From an uncultured Oscillospiraceae bacterium (GTDB lineage Bacteria > Bacillota > Clostridia > Oscillospirales > Ruminococcaceae), in the NCBI GenBank assembly GCA_910578255.1, contig CAJTQM010000027.1, positions 1 through 28,387 on the forward strand: a stretch of 28,387 nt of DNA, in the 5' to 3' direction. This document shows, piece by piece, positions 22,312 to 28,387 of the stretch (position 1 is the stretch's first letter; every line of letters starts with the position of its first letter). A program made the translations under genes and the position numbers. The notes under the pieces are model-generated. The model had not been told where the DNA came from. It made no database searches and saw nothing but the letters and a program-made list of their open reading frames with translations.

Positions 22312-22426
22312 GGGAGGTCAGACCTGTTCCACTTCCTCGGCCAAAACCTCTTTCTTTTCCTCGTCGTTTCTCGTCACGTCCTTAATCCATTTGCCGGAGA
22401 TAATCCGGAAAATACACCCGATGGAT

Positions 22427-23719
22427 TTAAAAATCCCCGGAACGAAGGCACAGATACACCAGCCACACCGGCCACTTAAACACCAGTCCCGCCAGCCAGC
22501 CCAGCGGCACCGAGAAAAACCACATGGAGGTTACGTCGAAAAACAGCACATACTTGCTGTCGCCGCCGCCGCGCAGCGTTCCAAACATATTGATGCTGGA
22601 AATCGCCTGAAAAATCACCAGGATGCACATCATATCCATAATGGCAAAGGCGATCACACGAGTATCCTCGGTCACCTTATATAAATCAATTACCGGCGTG
22701 CGGATGGCAAACATCACCAAAGAGGAGACGATGCCGAATCCGATGCTCAGCACAAACAAAGTAAGAGACTGATTGCGGGCCCGCTTGTACTTTCCTTCGC
22801 CGATGGTGTTGCCCGCCATTACGCCGGCCGCCTGCCCAACGCCCTGGTTGATTACCGAGGTACACTGGAAAATCACCTGGCAGATGCTGTTGGCCGCCAC
22901 AAAGCTGGAGCCCATATGTCCCATAATGACCGAAAGCATGGTACTGCCAATGGACCAGAGCATTTCATTGCACAGCACCGGCGCGCCGTAGCGCATATAA
23001 ATGCCCAAAATACTCCGATCAATTTTCTGGAACAAATCCCGCACCTGAAAGCAGATCTTTTTGTCGATGTGAAAGACATACACGACAATAATCGCGCACT
23101 CGACTATGCGGGCAATGACGGTGGCGATGGCCGCGCCCACAATTCCCATAGCCGGGAAGCCAAAGTGTCCGAAAATCAAGCAATAGTTAAAGAACACATT
23201 GACAAAGAAGGAAACGATGTACATGTACAGGGTAATTTTTACCGTTCCCACCGTACGCAAAATGCTCATCGAGGTCATGGTAAAGCCGCTGACCCAATAG
23301 GTAAACGCGATCACCCGCAGGTAACGGGCGCCTTCGGCAATCACCTGCGGCTCCTCGGTGTAAAAGCGCATCAGCGTGTCGGGGATGGTCAGAGCCAGAA
23401 TCGTAAAAATAGTCGCCAGCGTCATGGAGATTTTATACGCCATGCTCATGACCTTTCGGATGGACGCCGGGTCCTTTCTGCCCCAATACTGGCTGGTCAA
23501 AACGCCGGCGCCGGCGGTCAGGCCCAGATTCATAATCTGATAGATAAACCCGATCTGGTTGCCCAGCGAAGAGCCGCTCATGGCCACCTCGCCCAGCTGC
23601 CCCAGCATCACTGTGTCCAATAGGCCAACTCCAACGTTAATCAAATTTTGCAGGGCCAGCGGAATGGCAATCGCCGCCATTTTTTTGTAAAAAGCTTTAT
23701 CTTTCACCCAAAAGCCCAT
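22427..23719 (-). CDS. MATE-family efflux transporter (second copy), C-terminally frameshifted
   Basis: A 430-residue paralogue of the exporter at 19086-20486, with the same MatE landmarks (IPLALQNLINVGVGLLDTVM, LTAGAGVLTSQYWGRKD, CNEMLWSIGSTMLSVIMGHMG). The frame ends at LRSGDF, whereas the paralogue continues for about 37 residues. In the next frame, from about 22437 down to the stop at 22318-22320, the sequence encodes IFKSIGCIFRII and later KDVTRNDEEKKE, which matches the missing tail, so a 2-base loss (or equivalent) near 22433-22440 has truncated the protein. Most of the membrane domain remains. The ATG at 23719 has GGAGGAG upstream. Function may be reduced; a sequencing error is not excluded. 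Confidence 0.85.
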   Translation of the reverse strand: MGFWVKDKAFYKKMAAIAIPLALQNLINVGVGLLDTVMLGQLGEVAMSGSSLGNQIGFIYQIMNLGLTAGAGVLTSQYWGRKDPASIRKVMSMAYKISMTLATIFTILALTIPDTLMRFYTEEPQVIAEGARYLRVIAFTYWVSGFTMTSMSILRTVGTVKITLYMYIVSFFVNVFFNYCLIFGHFGFPAMGIVGAAIATVIARIVECAIIVVYVFHIDKKICFQVRDLFQKIDRSILGIYMRYGAPVLCNEMLWSIGSTMLSVIMGHMGSSFVAANSICQVIFQCTSVINQGVGQAAGVMAGNTIGEGKYKRARNQSLTLFVLSIGFGIVSSLVMFAIRTPVIDLYKVTEDTRVIAFAIMDMMCILVIFQAISSINMFGTLRGGGDSKYVLFFDVTSMWFFSVPLGWLAGLVFKWPVWLVYLCLRSGDF

Positions 23720-23785
23720 GGGTTCTCCTCCTTTTTTTAACCTGTGCTTCTCTGTTTTTCCAAAGTTGTTTTATCGTTTTATAAC

Positions 23786-23814
23786 ATTATAATATGAGTC
23801 GTTTCTATATGCAA
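23786..23814 (-). promoter_or_regulatory. Promoter of the second MATE gene
   Basis: Minus-strand -35 TTGCAT (23809-23814), 17-bp spacer, -10 TATAAT (23786-23791). The leader, about 60 bases, shows no attenuator. Confidence 0.75.
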
Positions 23815-23901
23815 GTATCTTTTGCAAATTTCCCGTTTCACCGGCTGCCAGGCATTTCGCCTTCTGTCGGAGAAAAACTGTTATAACCCGAAAAAAAGTC
23901 C

Positions 23902-23929
23902 TTGATTCTTTTGGATTTTTGTGTATAAT
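23902..23929 (+). promoter_or_regulatory. Promoter of tRNA-Leu
   Basis: -35 TTGATT (23902-23907), 16-bp spacer, -10 TATAAT (23924-23929), 12 bases before the mature 5' end. Confidence 0.8.
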
Positions 23930-23941
23930 AAAGAGAGTAAC

Positions 23942-24028
23942 GCCGGTATGATGGAATTGGCAGACGTGCTGGACTCAAAATCCAGTGGTAGCGATACCGT
24001 GTCGGTTCGACCCCGACTACCGGCACCA
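23942..24028 (+). tRNA. tRNA-Leu (anticodon CAA)
   Basis: Complete class II tRNA of 87 bases with encoded CCA (24026-24028). The acceptor arms GCCGGTA (23942-23948) and TACCGGC (24018-24024) pair perfectly, with discriminator A. The anticodon stem CTGGA/TCCAG flanks the 7-base loop CTCAAAA, giving anticodon CAA, which reads UUG. The T arm GTCGG-TTCGACC-CCGAC is canonical, and the long variable arm suits leucine. The gene is single, with its own promoter and terminator. Confidence 0.97.
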
Positions 24029-24035
24029 AACCTTA

Positions 24036-24084
24036 ACAGCCCGCAAACCTTTGTTTTATCAAGGTTTGCGGGCTGTTTCTTTTT
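24036..24084 (+). terminator. Intrinsic terminator of tRNA-Leu
   Basis: 16-bp stem (24036-24051 with 24061-24076), 9-base loop, then TTCTTTTT. The next 115 bases (24085-24199) show no gene or structure. Confidence 0.95.
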
Positions 24085-24199
24085 AGCGACGGGTCCAGCA
24101 ATTTCAAGGCTTTTGGAGGATTTTATTGATAACCTATGGGGAGCAATAATCACTCATAATTTTATGGTTTTCAAATTCCGGTTTATCAAGCCATTTCTT

Positions 24200-24349
24200 T
24201 CATTTCAAAATGCTTAATTGATGGGACACCGCAGATTGTGTGTAGCCCAACCTGTTGGCCAACCCATTAACGCAGGTATCGCGCCCCATTAGCAGAAGCA
24301 AAATATGAATACGGGCAGGATTCCCAAGCGCTTTGAAAAGTTCTGCCAT
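24200..24349 (-). pseudogene. Truncated ArsR-family regulator
   Basis: A 49-residue remnant that starts MAELFKALGNPARIHIL and reaches the DNA-recognition helix YTQSAVSHQLSILK, then hits a TGA at 24200-24202. The wing (normally an RREGK...YY element) and the dimer helix are missing, and the sequence after the stop shows no ArsR similarity in the same frame. Open frame continues upstream (EKRYDG before the first Met), but no start codon with a ribosome site is found. It lies behind the P-type ATPase on the same strand, where a metal-sensing ArsR would be expected. It is most likely a decayed second regulator; a short expressed peptide is not excluded. Confidence 0.75.
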
Positions 24350-24423
24350 CCCATCATATCGTTTTTCTGAAATGCCTCTGAAAAATGCCTGCTTTTTCCT
24401 GTATGCAAGGCCCCCTTCATAAC

Positions 24424-26439
24424 TTATAATTTTTTTACAAACAGGCAGCGGATTGCATTGAGTACCGCAAGAATCATGACGCCTACATCAGCGAAAATTG
24501 CCAGATACATATTGGCAATACCAAATGCGCCCAAAATAAGGCAGGCAAATTTAATAACCAGTGCCAGAATAATATTCTGATAAACGATACGCAGACATTT
24601 ACGGGAAATTCGGATTGCTTTGGAAATCTTCATCGGGTCGTCATCCATCAGAACAATGTCCGCCGCTTCAATGGCAGCGTCTGAGCCCATTGCGCCCATG
24701 GCAATACCTATATCGGCTCTTGACAGTACCGGAGCGTCATTGATTCCGTCGCCGACAAATGCCAATTTTGCTTTGCCCGATTTCACGCGAAGCAGTTCTT
24801 CGACTTTTTCTACCTTGCCAGCCGGGAGCAATTCGCTGTAAACCTCGTCGATTCCAAGAGAGTTTGCAACTTGATCTGCAACTTTTTTTGCATCACCAGT
24901 GAGCATAACGGTTTTTTCTACCCCTGACGCCTTCAGCGAAGCAATAGCAGCTTGTGAGTGAGGTTTCACTATATCGGAAATTACGATATGACCGGCATAA
25001 GCCCCCTTGATAGCCATGTGAATAATCGTGCCGGTTTGATGACAATCAATATAAGGAATGTTCAAATGTTTCATTAGTTTGTCATTACCAGCTGCAACTT
25101 CTATACCATCTACTTTTGCAATAATGCCGTTACCGCTGATTTCCTGAATATCACTCACACGGGTACGATCCGGTTCTTTTCCATATGCACGCTGCAAACT
25201 TTTACTGATGGGATGGGACGACGCACTTTCTGCCAAAGCAGCATATTCAATGATTTGCGCATTCTCAAGTTCATTGTGATGAATTCCGTTTACCTCAAAA
25301 ACGCCTTGGGTCAACGTACCTGTCTTATCGAACACGACTACTTTGGTTTTAGAGAGAATTTCAAGATAATTGGAGCCTTTTACTAACACGCCTTGCTGAC
25401 TTGCACCGCCGATTCCTGCGAAAAAACTCAAAGGAATACTGATGACCAGCGCACACGGGCAACTGATAACAAGGAATGTCAGCGCACGGTAAATCCATAC
25501 GCCCCAATCTGCGGCAAGCCCCATAAAAAGCATGCGAACAAGCGGCGGAAGGATTGCCAGCGCTAATGCGCTGTAACAGACAGCGGGGGTATAAATTTTT
25601 GCGAATTTTCTGATAAAATCTTCGGATTTGGATTTTCGGGAACTTGCATTTTCCACCAGATCCAAAATTTTAGAAACCGTGGATTCTCCAAATTCCTTTG
25701 TAGTCTGTATTTTCAAAACACCGGTCATACTGATACAGCCACTGATGACCTCATCCCCAACCTTTGCTTCTCTGGGCAGACTTTCTCCGGTAAGCGCACT
25801 GGTGTTTAAGCTGGAATGGCCCTCAACGATCATTCCGTCAATCGGTACCTTTTCACCCGGCTGAACAACAATCACACTGCCGGTTCCAACCTCATCCGGA
25901 TCAACCTGTTCGAGTTTTCCGTTTCGTTCAACATTTGCATAATCCGGGCGAATATCCATGAGACTGCTTATATTGCGGCGGCTTTTGCCAACAGCATAAC
26001 CTTGGAACCATTCACCGATCTGATAAAACAACATAACGGCAATCGCTTCCAAATACTCGCCGTTTTCATACACCGCCAACGCCATAGCGCCAATCGTTGC
26101 TACTGCCATCAGGAAATTTTCATCAAATACCTGTCTGTTTTTCATACCTTTTACTGCTTTTTTCAAAATGTCATATCCGATAATAAAGTAATCTACCAGA
26201 TAGCAGACAAAGCGAATCATGCGTCCCGACGCCGGAAACAGGTATTTATCAAAAGTGCCGAACCTTTCCGCCGAAATGAATTGAAGCCCTAAAAGGACAG
26301 TAGCAGATACTAAAATACGAATCATCATCGTCTTTTGCTTTTTTGTCATGCCGCCTTTTCGACTGCCAATAAAGATAAGAAGCACAGCAGCCGTTAGAAT
26401 CACAATGCCAAGCAAGATGTTTATAATTCGCTCCTGCAT
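24424..26439 (-). CDS. cadA: P1B-type heavy-metal ATPase (Cd/Zn/Pb exporter type)
   Basis: ATP-driven exporter of soft divalent metals, about 671 residues, in the cytoplasmic membrane. Landmarks in order: TGES near 217, the CPC metal site in SCPCALVISIP near 327, the phosphorylation site DKTGTLTQG near 371, SSHP near 409, LTGDA near 512 and GDGINDAP near 562. The last membrane helices carry VIKF and FADVGV, matching the Lys and Asp that define the Zn/Cd/Pb subclass (P1B-2). There is no N-terminal CxxC metal domain; a separate HMA protein is encoded just upstream. The ATG at 26439 has AAGGAG upstream; the longer frame runs into a hairpin. Clearly more AT-rich than the genes left of the tRNA. 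Confidence 0.94.
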   Translation of the reverse strand: MQERIINILLGIVILTAAVLLIFIGSRKGGMTKKQKTMMIRILVSATVLLGLQFISAERFGTFDKYLFPASGRMIRFVCYLVDYFIIGYDILKKAVKGMKNRQVFDENFLMAVATIGAMALAVYENGEYLEAIAVMLFYQIGEWFQGYAVGKSRRNISSLMDIRPDYANVERNGKLEQVDPDEVGTGSVIVVQPGEKVPIDGMIVEGHSSLNTSALTGESLPREAKVGDEVISGCISMTGVLKIQTTKEFGESTVSKILDLVENASSRKSKSEDFIRKFAKIYTPAVCYSALALAILPPLVRMLFMGLAADWGVWIYRALTFLVISCPCALVISIPLSFFAGIGGASQQGVLVKGSNYLEILSKTKVVVFDKTGTLTQGVFEVNGIHHNELENAQIIEYAALAESASSHPISKSLQRAYGKEPDRTRVSDIQEISGNGIIAKVDGIEVAAGNDKLMKHLNIPYIDCHQTGTIIHMAIKGAYAGHIVISDIVKPHSQAAIASLKASGVEKTVMLTGDAKKVADQVANSLGIDEVYSELLPAGKVEKVEELLRVKSGKAKLAFVGDGINDAPVLSRADIGIAMGAMGSDAAIEAADIVLMDDDPMKISKAIRISRKCLRIVYQNIILALVIKFACLILGAFGIANMYLAIFADVGVMILAVLNAIRCLFVKKL

Positions 26440-26490
26440 AAAAAGAACTCCTTTCAAAATATGCTTCATTGTATATTTTTTGCTTTGTAA

Positions 26491-26532
26491 AAATGGCACC
26501 CTAAAATGCCACGGCAGTTTAGGATGCCATTT
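26491..26532 (-). terminator. Intercistronic hairpin with T-run
   Basis: 15-bp stem with one mismatch (AAATGGCA.CCTAAA at 26491-26505, TTTAGG.TGCCATTT at 26518-26532) and a 12-base loop, followed on the minus strand by TTTTTAC. Located between the HMA gene and the ATPase gene, it should reduce read-through into the pump or stabilise the upstream message. Confidence 0.75.
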
Positions 26533-26552
26533 GTTATAAAGGCAACGCCCTA

Positions 26553-26771
26553 TTAGAGTTCAATTTCACAGTCGGGCTCAACCTTTTTGCAGGCTTTCAA
26601 AACATCCTGCATAACGCTGTTCGGATCCTGACCGTCAGCAAACTCTACGATCATTTTCTGTGTCATGAAGTTTATAGTAGCAGCAGCAACACCAGCGGTT
26701 TTACAAGCTGCGTCCTCCATCAGATTGGCGCAGTTTGCGCAGTCAACCTCAATCTTGTAAGTCTTTTTCAT
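26553..26771 (-). CDS. Heavy-metal-associated (HMA) domain protein
   Basis: A 72-residue soluble ferredoxin-fold protein with one metal-binding CxxC: CANC at C11-C14 (motif EVDCANCANLMED), followed by the beta-alpha-beta pattern of HMA domains. It resembles the N-terminal domain of Cd/Zn ATPases or a CopZ-like chaperone. Because the adjacent ATPase lacks that domain, this protein probably delivers metal to it or acts as a detached regulatory domain. GGAGGAAC precedes the ATG at 26771. It is the first gene of the minus-strand unit, divergent from the ArsR regulator, and separated from the pump gene by a terminator-like hairpin. Confidence 0.9.
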   Translation of the reverse strand: MKKTYKIEVDCANCANLMEDAACKTAGVAAATINFMTQKMIVEFADGQDPNSVMQDVLKACKKVEPDCEIEL

Positions 26772-26804
26772 GATAAGTTCCTCCTAAAGCATTTTCGAAT
26801 TTTA

Positions 26805-26844
26805 TGATTAATCACTTGTTTAATCGTCTTGGCTGTAATATAAT
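26805..26844 (+). promoter_or_regulatory. arsR promoter with overlapping ArsR-type operator
   Basis: -35 TTGTTT (26816-26821), 17-bp spacer, -10 TATAAT (26839-26844). The inverted repeat GATTAA-N8-TTAATC (26806-26825) and the perfect palindrome TGATTAATCA (26805-26814) overlap the -35 and are placed to cover the divergent HMA/ATPase promoter too, whose own elements are less clear. The layout suits repression by the adjacent ArsR protein. In the leader, TGGGCGAAAA occurs twice (26891-26900 and 26912-26921). Confidence 0.6.
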
Positions 26845-26943
26845 ACTGTTGGAGCGTGAAGTCAATAGATTCGGCGCCCATCCTCCCAAATGGGCGAAAA
26901 GTATTTCTGTTTGGGCGAAAAAACAAAGGAAGAAGAAAGAACT

Positions 26944-27312
26944 ATGAACAAAACAGAATTACCACATCAGCATGGAGAAAATCCAGAAGTTGCCATGATA
27001 CGGGAACAGGTAAATCATGTGAACAACTTTCAAACTGTAGCTGACATATTTAAACAGCTTGGCGATACCACAAGAATCCGCATATTCTGGCTTCTTTGTC
27101 ACTGTGAGGAATGTGTTATCAATATTTCCGCAATGCTTGAAATGTCAAGCCCCGCTGTTTCTCATCACCTGCGGCCACTCAAAAACAGCGGTCTGATTGT
27201 CAGCCGCCGCGAGGGAAAAGAGGTCTACTATCGTGCGGCTGATACGCCCCAGAGCCAACTTTTGCACCAAATGATTGAACAGGTTATGGAAATTGCCTGC
27301 CCGAAATTGTGA
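26944..27312 (+). CDS. ArsR/SmtB-family metal-responsive repressor
   Basis: A 122-residue winged-helix repressor that would release the operator when metal binds. The core reads ADIFKQLGDTTRIRIFWLL (about 33-51), then the recognition helix MSSPAVSHHLRPLKNSGL and the wing SRREGKEVYYRA. Potential metal ligands are C52, C54 and C57 (CHCEEC) and His residues at the N terminus (HQH). The CxC next to the DNA-binding helix recalls the CadC/ArsR alpha-3 sites; the SmtB alpha-5 DxH motif is not evident. GGAAGAAG lies upstream of the ATG at 26944. It is divergent from the HMA/ATPase unit and followed after 10 bp by an AraC-type gene. Confidence 0.93.
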   Translation: MNKTELPHQHGENPEVAMIREQVNHVNNFQTVADIFKQLGDTTRIRIFWLLCHCEECVINISAMLEMSSPAVSHHLRPLKNSGLIVSRREGKEVYYRAADTPQSQLLHQMIEQVMEIACPKL

Positions 27313-27322
27313 GGTTCACTGT

Positions 27323-28231
27323 ATGAATGATGAATTGTTGAAAATCAAAAAAGGCATAGAGAAGTTAAACCGGCCCGGATCTGAAATGATTTTTCTTTTT
27401 CCCGGCATAGGACTTTCCTATCTTTCTTTTGCGTCAACCCCTTTTTCCATGCGGCACAAGCATAGCGCTATGGAACATATTATGCAGATTAACTATTGCA
27501 AATCCGGGCAGATGGAATGGAAAATGAAAAACGGAAATTATATTTATCTGAATCCGGGCGACTTTTTTCTGCATACGATGAAATCTTGTGCCGATTCCTT
27601 TGTGTCCTTTCCTACCGGACAATATGCCGGATTGGCCGTTTATATTGATTTGCAGGAGGCCTCTGCCTGTCCTCCCGAATTGCTGAAAGACACAAATATT
27701 TTCAATAAAGTATTAAGACAAAAGTTTTGTCCAGGGGATAGGCTCTCTTTTTTTGCAGGAAACGAACAAACAGAAAGCATTTTTTCCGCTTTTTACGATC
27801 AGCCGGAAAATATAAGGCTGCAATATCAGAAAATAAAGGCTTTGGAATTACTTCTTTACCTTAAAAAACTCGAATTTACGCCGCAAAAACAACTGACAGC
27901 ATACCAATCCGAACAGATTGATATCATACGGAAAATTCATGACAGCTTAACGGAACACATAGGAGAAAGAATTACCATTGAAGAGTTGTCCAAACAATAT
28001 TTAATCAATCCAACAACTTTGAAAGCCGCGTTTAAGTCCGTTTACGGAAACTCGATTGCGGCCCATATTAAAGAACACCGTATGGAGCAGGCTGTTAAAA
28101 TGCTAAGGGGGACTGATTTAAGCATATCAGAGATAGCGCAAGCTGTCGGGTATGACAGTCAAAGTAAATTCACTGCGGCATTTAAGGCGTTTTGGGGCGT
28201 CCTGCCAAGAGAATATAGGAAAAAATTATAG
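27323..28231 (+). CDS. AraC-family transcriptional regulator
   Basis: A 302-residue activator-type protein. The C-terminal 100 residues hold the two helix-turn-helix motifs: ITIEELSKQYLINPTTLKAAFK and the second ISEIAQAVGYDSQSKFTAAFKAFWGVLPREYRK, which is the classical AraC signature. The N-terminal two thirds is an effector domain with a cupin-like segment (MEHIMQINYCKSGQMEW, NPGDFFL). GAGG is 8 bases before the ATG at 27323; the open frame to 27275 overlaps the ArsR gene. It is co-transcribed with arsR. Its target is probably downstream, outside the window; related proteins often sit beside metal or siderophore ABC transporters, which is inference here. Confidence 0.92.
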   Translation: MNDELLKIKKGIEKLNRPGSEMIFLFPGIGLSYLSFASTPFSMRHKHSAMEHIMQINYCKSGQMEWKMKNGNYIYLNPGDFFLHTMKSCADSFVSFPTGQYAGLAVYIDLQEASACPPELLKDTNIFNKVLRQKFCPGDRLSFFAGNEQTESIFSAFYDQPENIRLQYQKIKALELLLYLKKLEFTPQKQLTAYQSEQIDIIRKIHDSLTEHIGERITIEELSKQYLINPTTLKAAFKSVYGNSIAAHIKEHRMEQAVKMLRGTDLSISEIAQAVGYDSQSKFTAAFKAFWGVLPREYRKKL

Positions 28232-28335
28232 TATCAGCCGAATTGGGAAACGGTTTGTACGGCTTTTGAAAATCTTTTCGGCACCGTTCTTCTCAGAAAC
28301 CGAATCGCCAAAACTTGGATGCAAACAATATAAAG

Positions 28336-28366
28336 TCAAGTACCACCGGCGAAGCCGGTGGCTTGA
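28336..28366. repeat. Terminal hairpin, right end, related to the left end
   Basis: Imperfect 13-bp stem: TCAAG, bulge TA, CCACCGGC, loop GAA, GCCGGTGG, CTTGA. The CCACCGGC/GCCGGTGG arms are the same as at 23-41 of the window. It is 104 bp downstream of the AraC stop and is directly followed by a second small hairpin. Confidence 0.6.
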
Positions 28367-28370
28367 GTAA

Positions 28371-28383
28371 GCCCTAGAAGGGC
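28371..28383. repeat. Second right-end hairpin
   Basis: GCCC, loop TAGAA, GGGC. Together with the hairpin at 28336-28366 it gives a compact two-hairpin array with GTAA between, similar in layout to subterminal structures of IS200/IS605 elements or their guide RNAs; no transposase or tnpB is visible in the window. Confidence 0.4.
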
Positions 28384-28387
28384 ATGG

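Noticed and set aside
28152..28370. 72-codon open frame at the right edge
   Set aside because: It overlaps the 3' end of the AraC gene in another frame and runs through the terminal hairpins; no ribosome site or family match.
1..28387. CRISPR array, prophage, integrase or transposase
   Set aside because: No regularly spaced repeats, cas genes, phage structural genes or recombinase motifs were found anywhere in the window.

Overview
The window (28,387 bp) reads as chromosomal DNA of a low-G+C-lineage Gram-positive, most likely a gut-type Clostridia of the Oscillospiraceae/Ruminococcaceae kind. Support for this: a T-box in front of cysS, RicT, RqcH, DarA, TrmK, a SigH-like sigma factor, near-perfect TTGACA/TATAAT promoters, strong GGAGG ribosome sites, and an overall base composition in the low-to-mid 50s % G+C over most of its length (judged by eye). 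The genus cannot be fixed from sequence reading alone.

Layout. 1-152: palindromic repeat-like DNA without a gene. 153-1862: cysS under a Cys-specific T-box. 1932-6003: the minus-strand recA-recX-rimO-pgsA-small membrane protein operon, with a LexA-like box in the intergenic region shared with a divergent GntR/FCD regulator (6131-6808). 6831-7966: a two-cluster ferredoxin (shorter than 60 codons, easily missed), a ribbon-helix-helix regulator and a divergent DUF6809-type small gene whose promoter carries a tandem repeat. 7988-10239: darA-holB-ricT, as in the yaaQ-holB-yaaT neighbourhood of Bacillus. 10288-12827: trmB-queG-FemAB-like operon. 12900-13888: an orphan membrane-anchored Cache-like sensor with a structured leader. 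13897-16359: trmK-rqcH. 16435-19030: an MFS permease, a double zinc-ribbon protein and a SigH-like sigma factor. 19086-23814: two paralogous MATE exporters around an AT-rich GNAT gene and a hypothetical gene. 23902-24084: tRNA-Leu(CAA) with promoter and terminator. 24200-28231: an AT-rich metal-resistance block (ArsR remnant, P1B-type ATPase, separate HMA protein, divergent ArsR and AraC regulators). 28336-28383: hairpins resembling those at the left end.

How it fits together. The left two thirds is mostly housekeeping: translation (cysS, rimO, trmB, queG, trmK, rqcH), DNA repair and replication (recA, recX, holB), envelope (pgsA, FemAB-like) and second-messenger sensing (darA). The right third is accessory: efflux pumps and a metal-export module directly downstream of a tRNA gene, with lower G+C than the rest, which suggests acquisition.

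No wholly new multi-gene system is evident. The best candidates for something undescribed are the attenuator-like leader of the first MATE gene, the RHH/DUF6809 divergent pair with a 28-bp-period operator, the orphan Cache protein with its leader, the frameshifted second MATE gene, and the related hairpins at both ends of the window.
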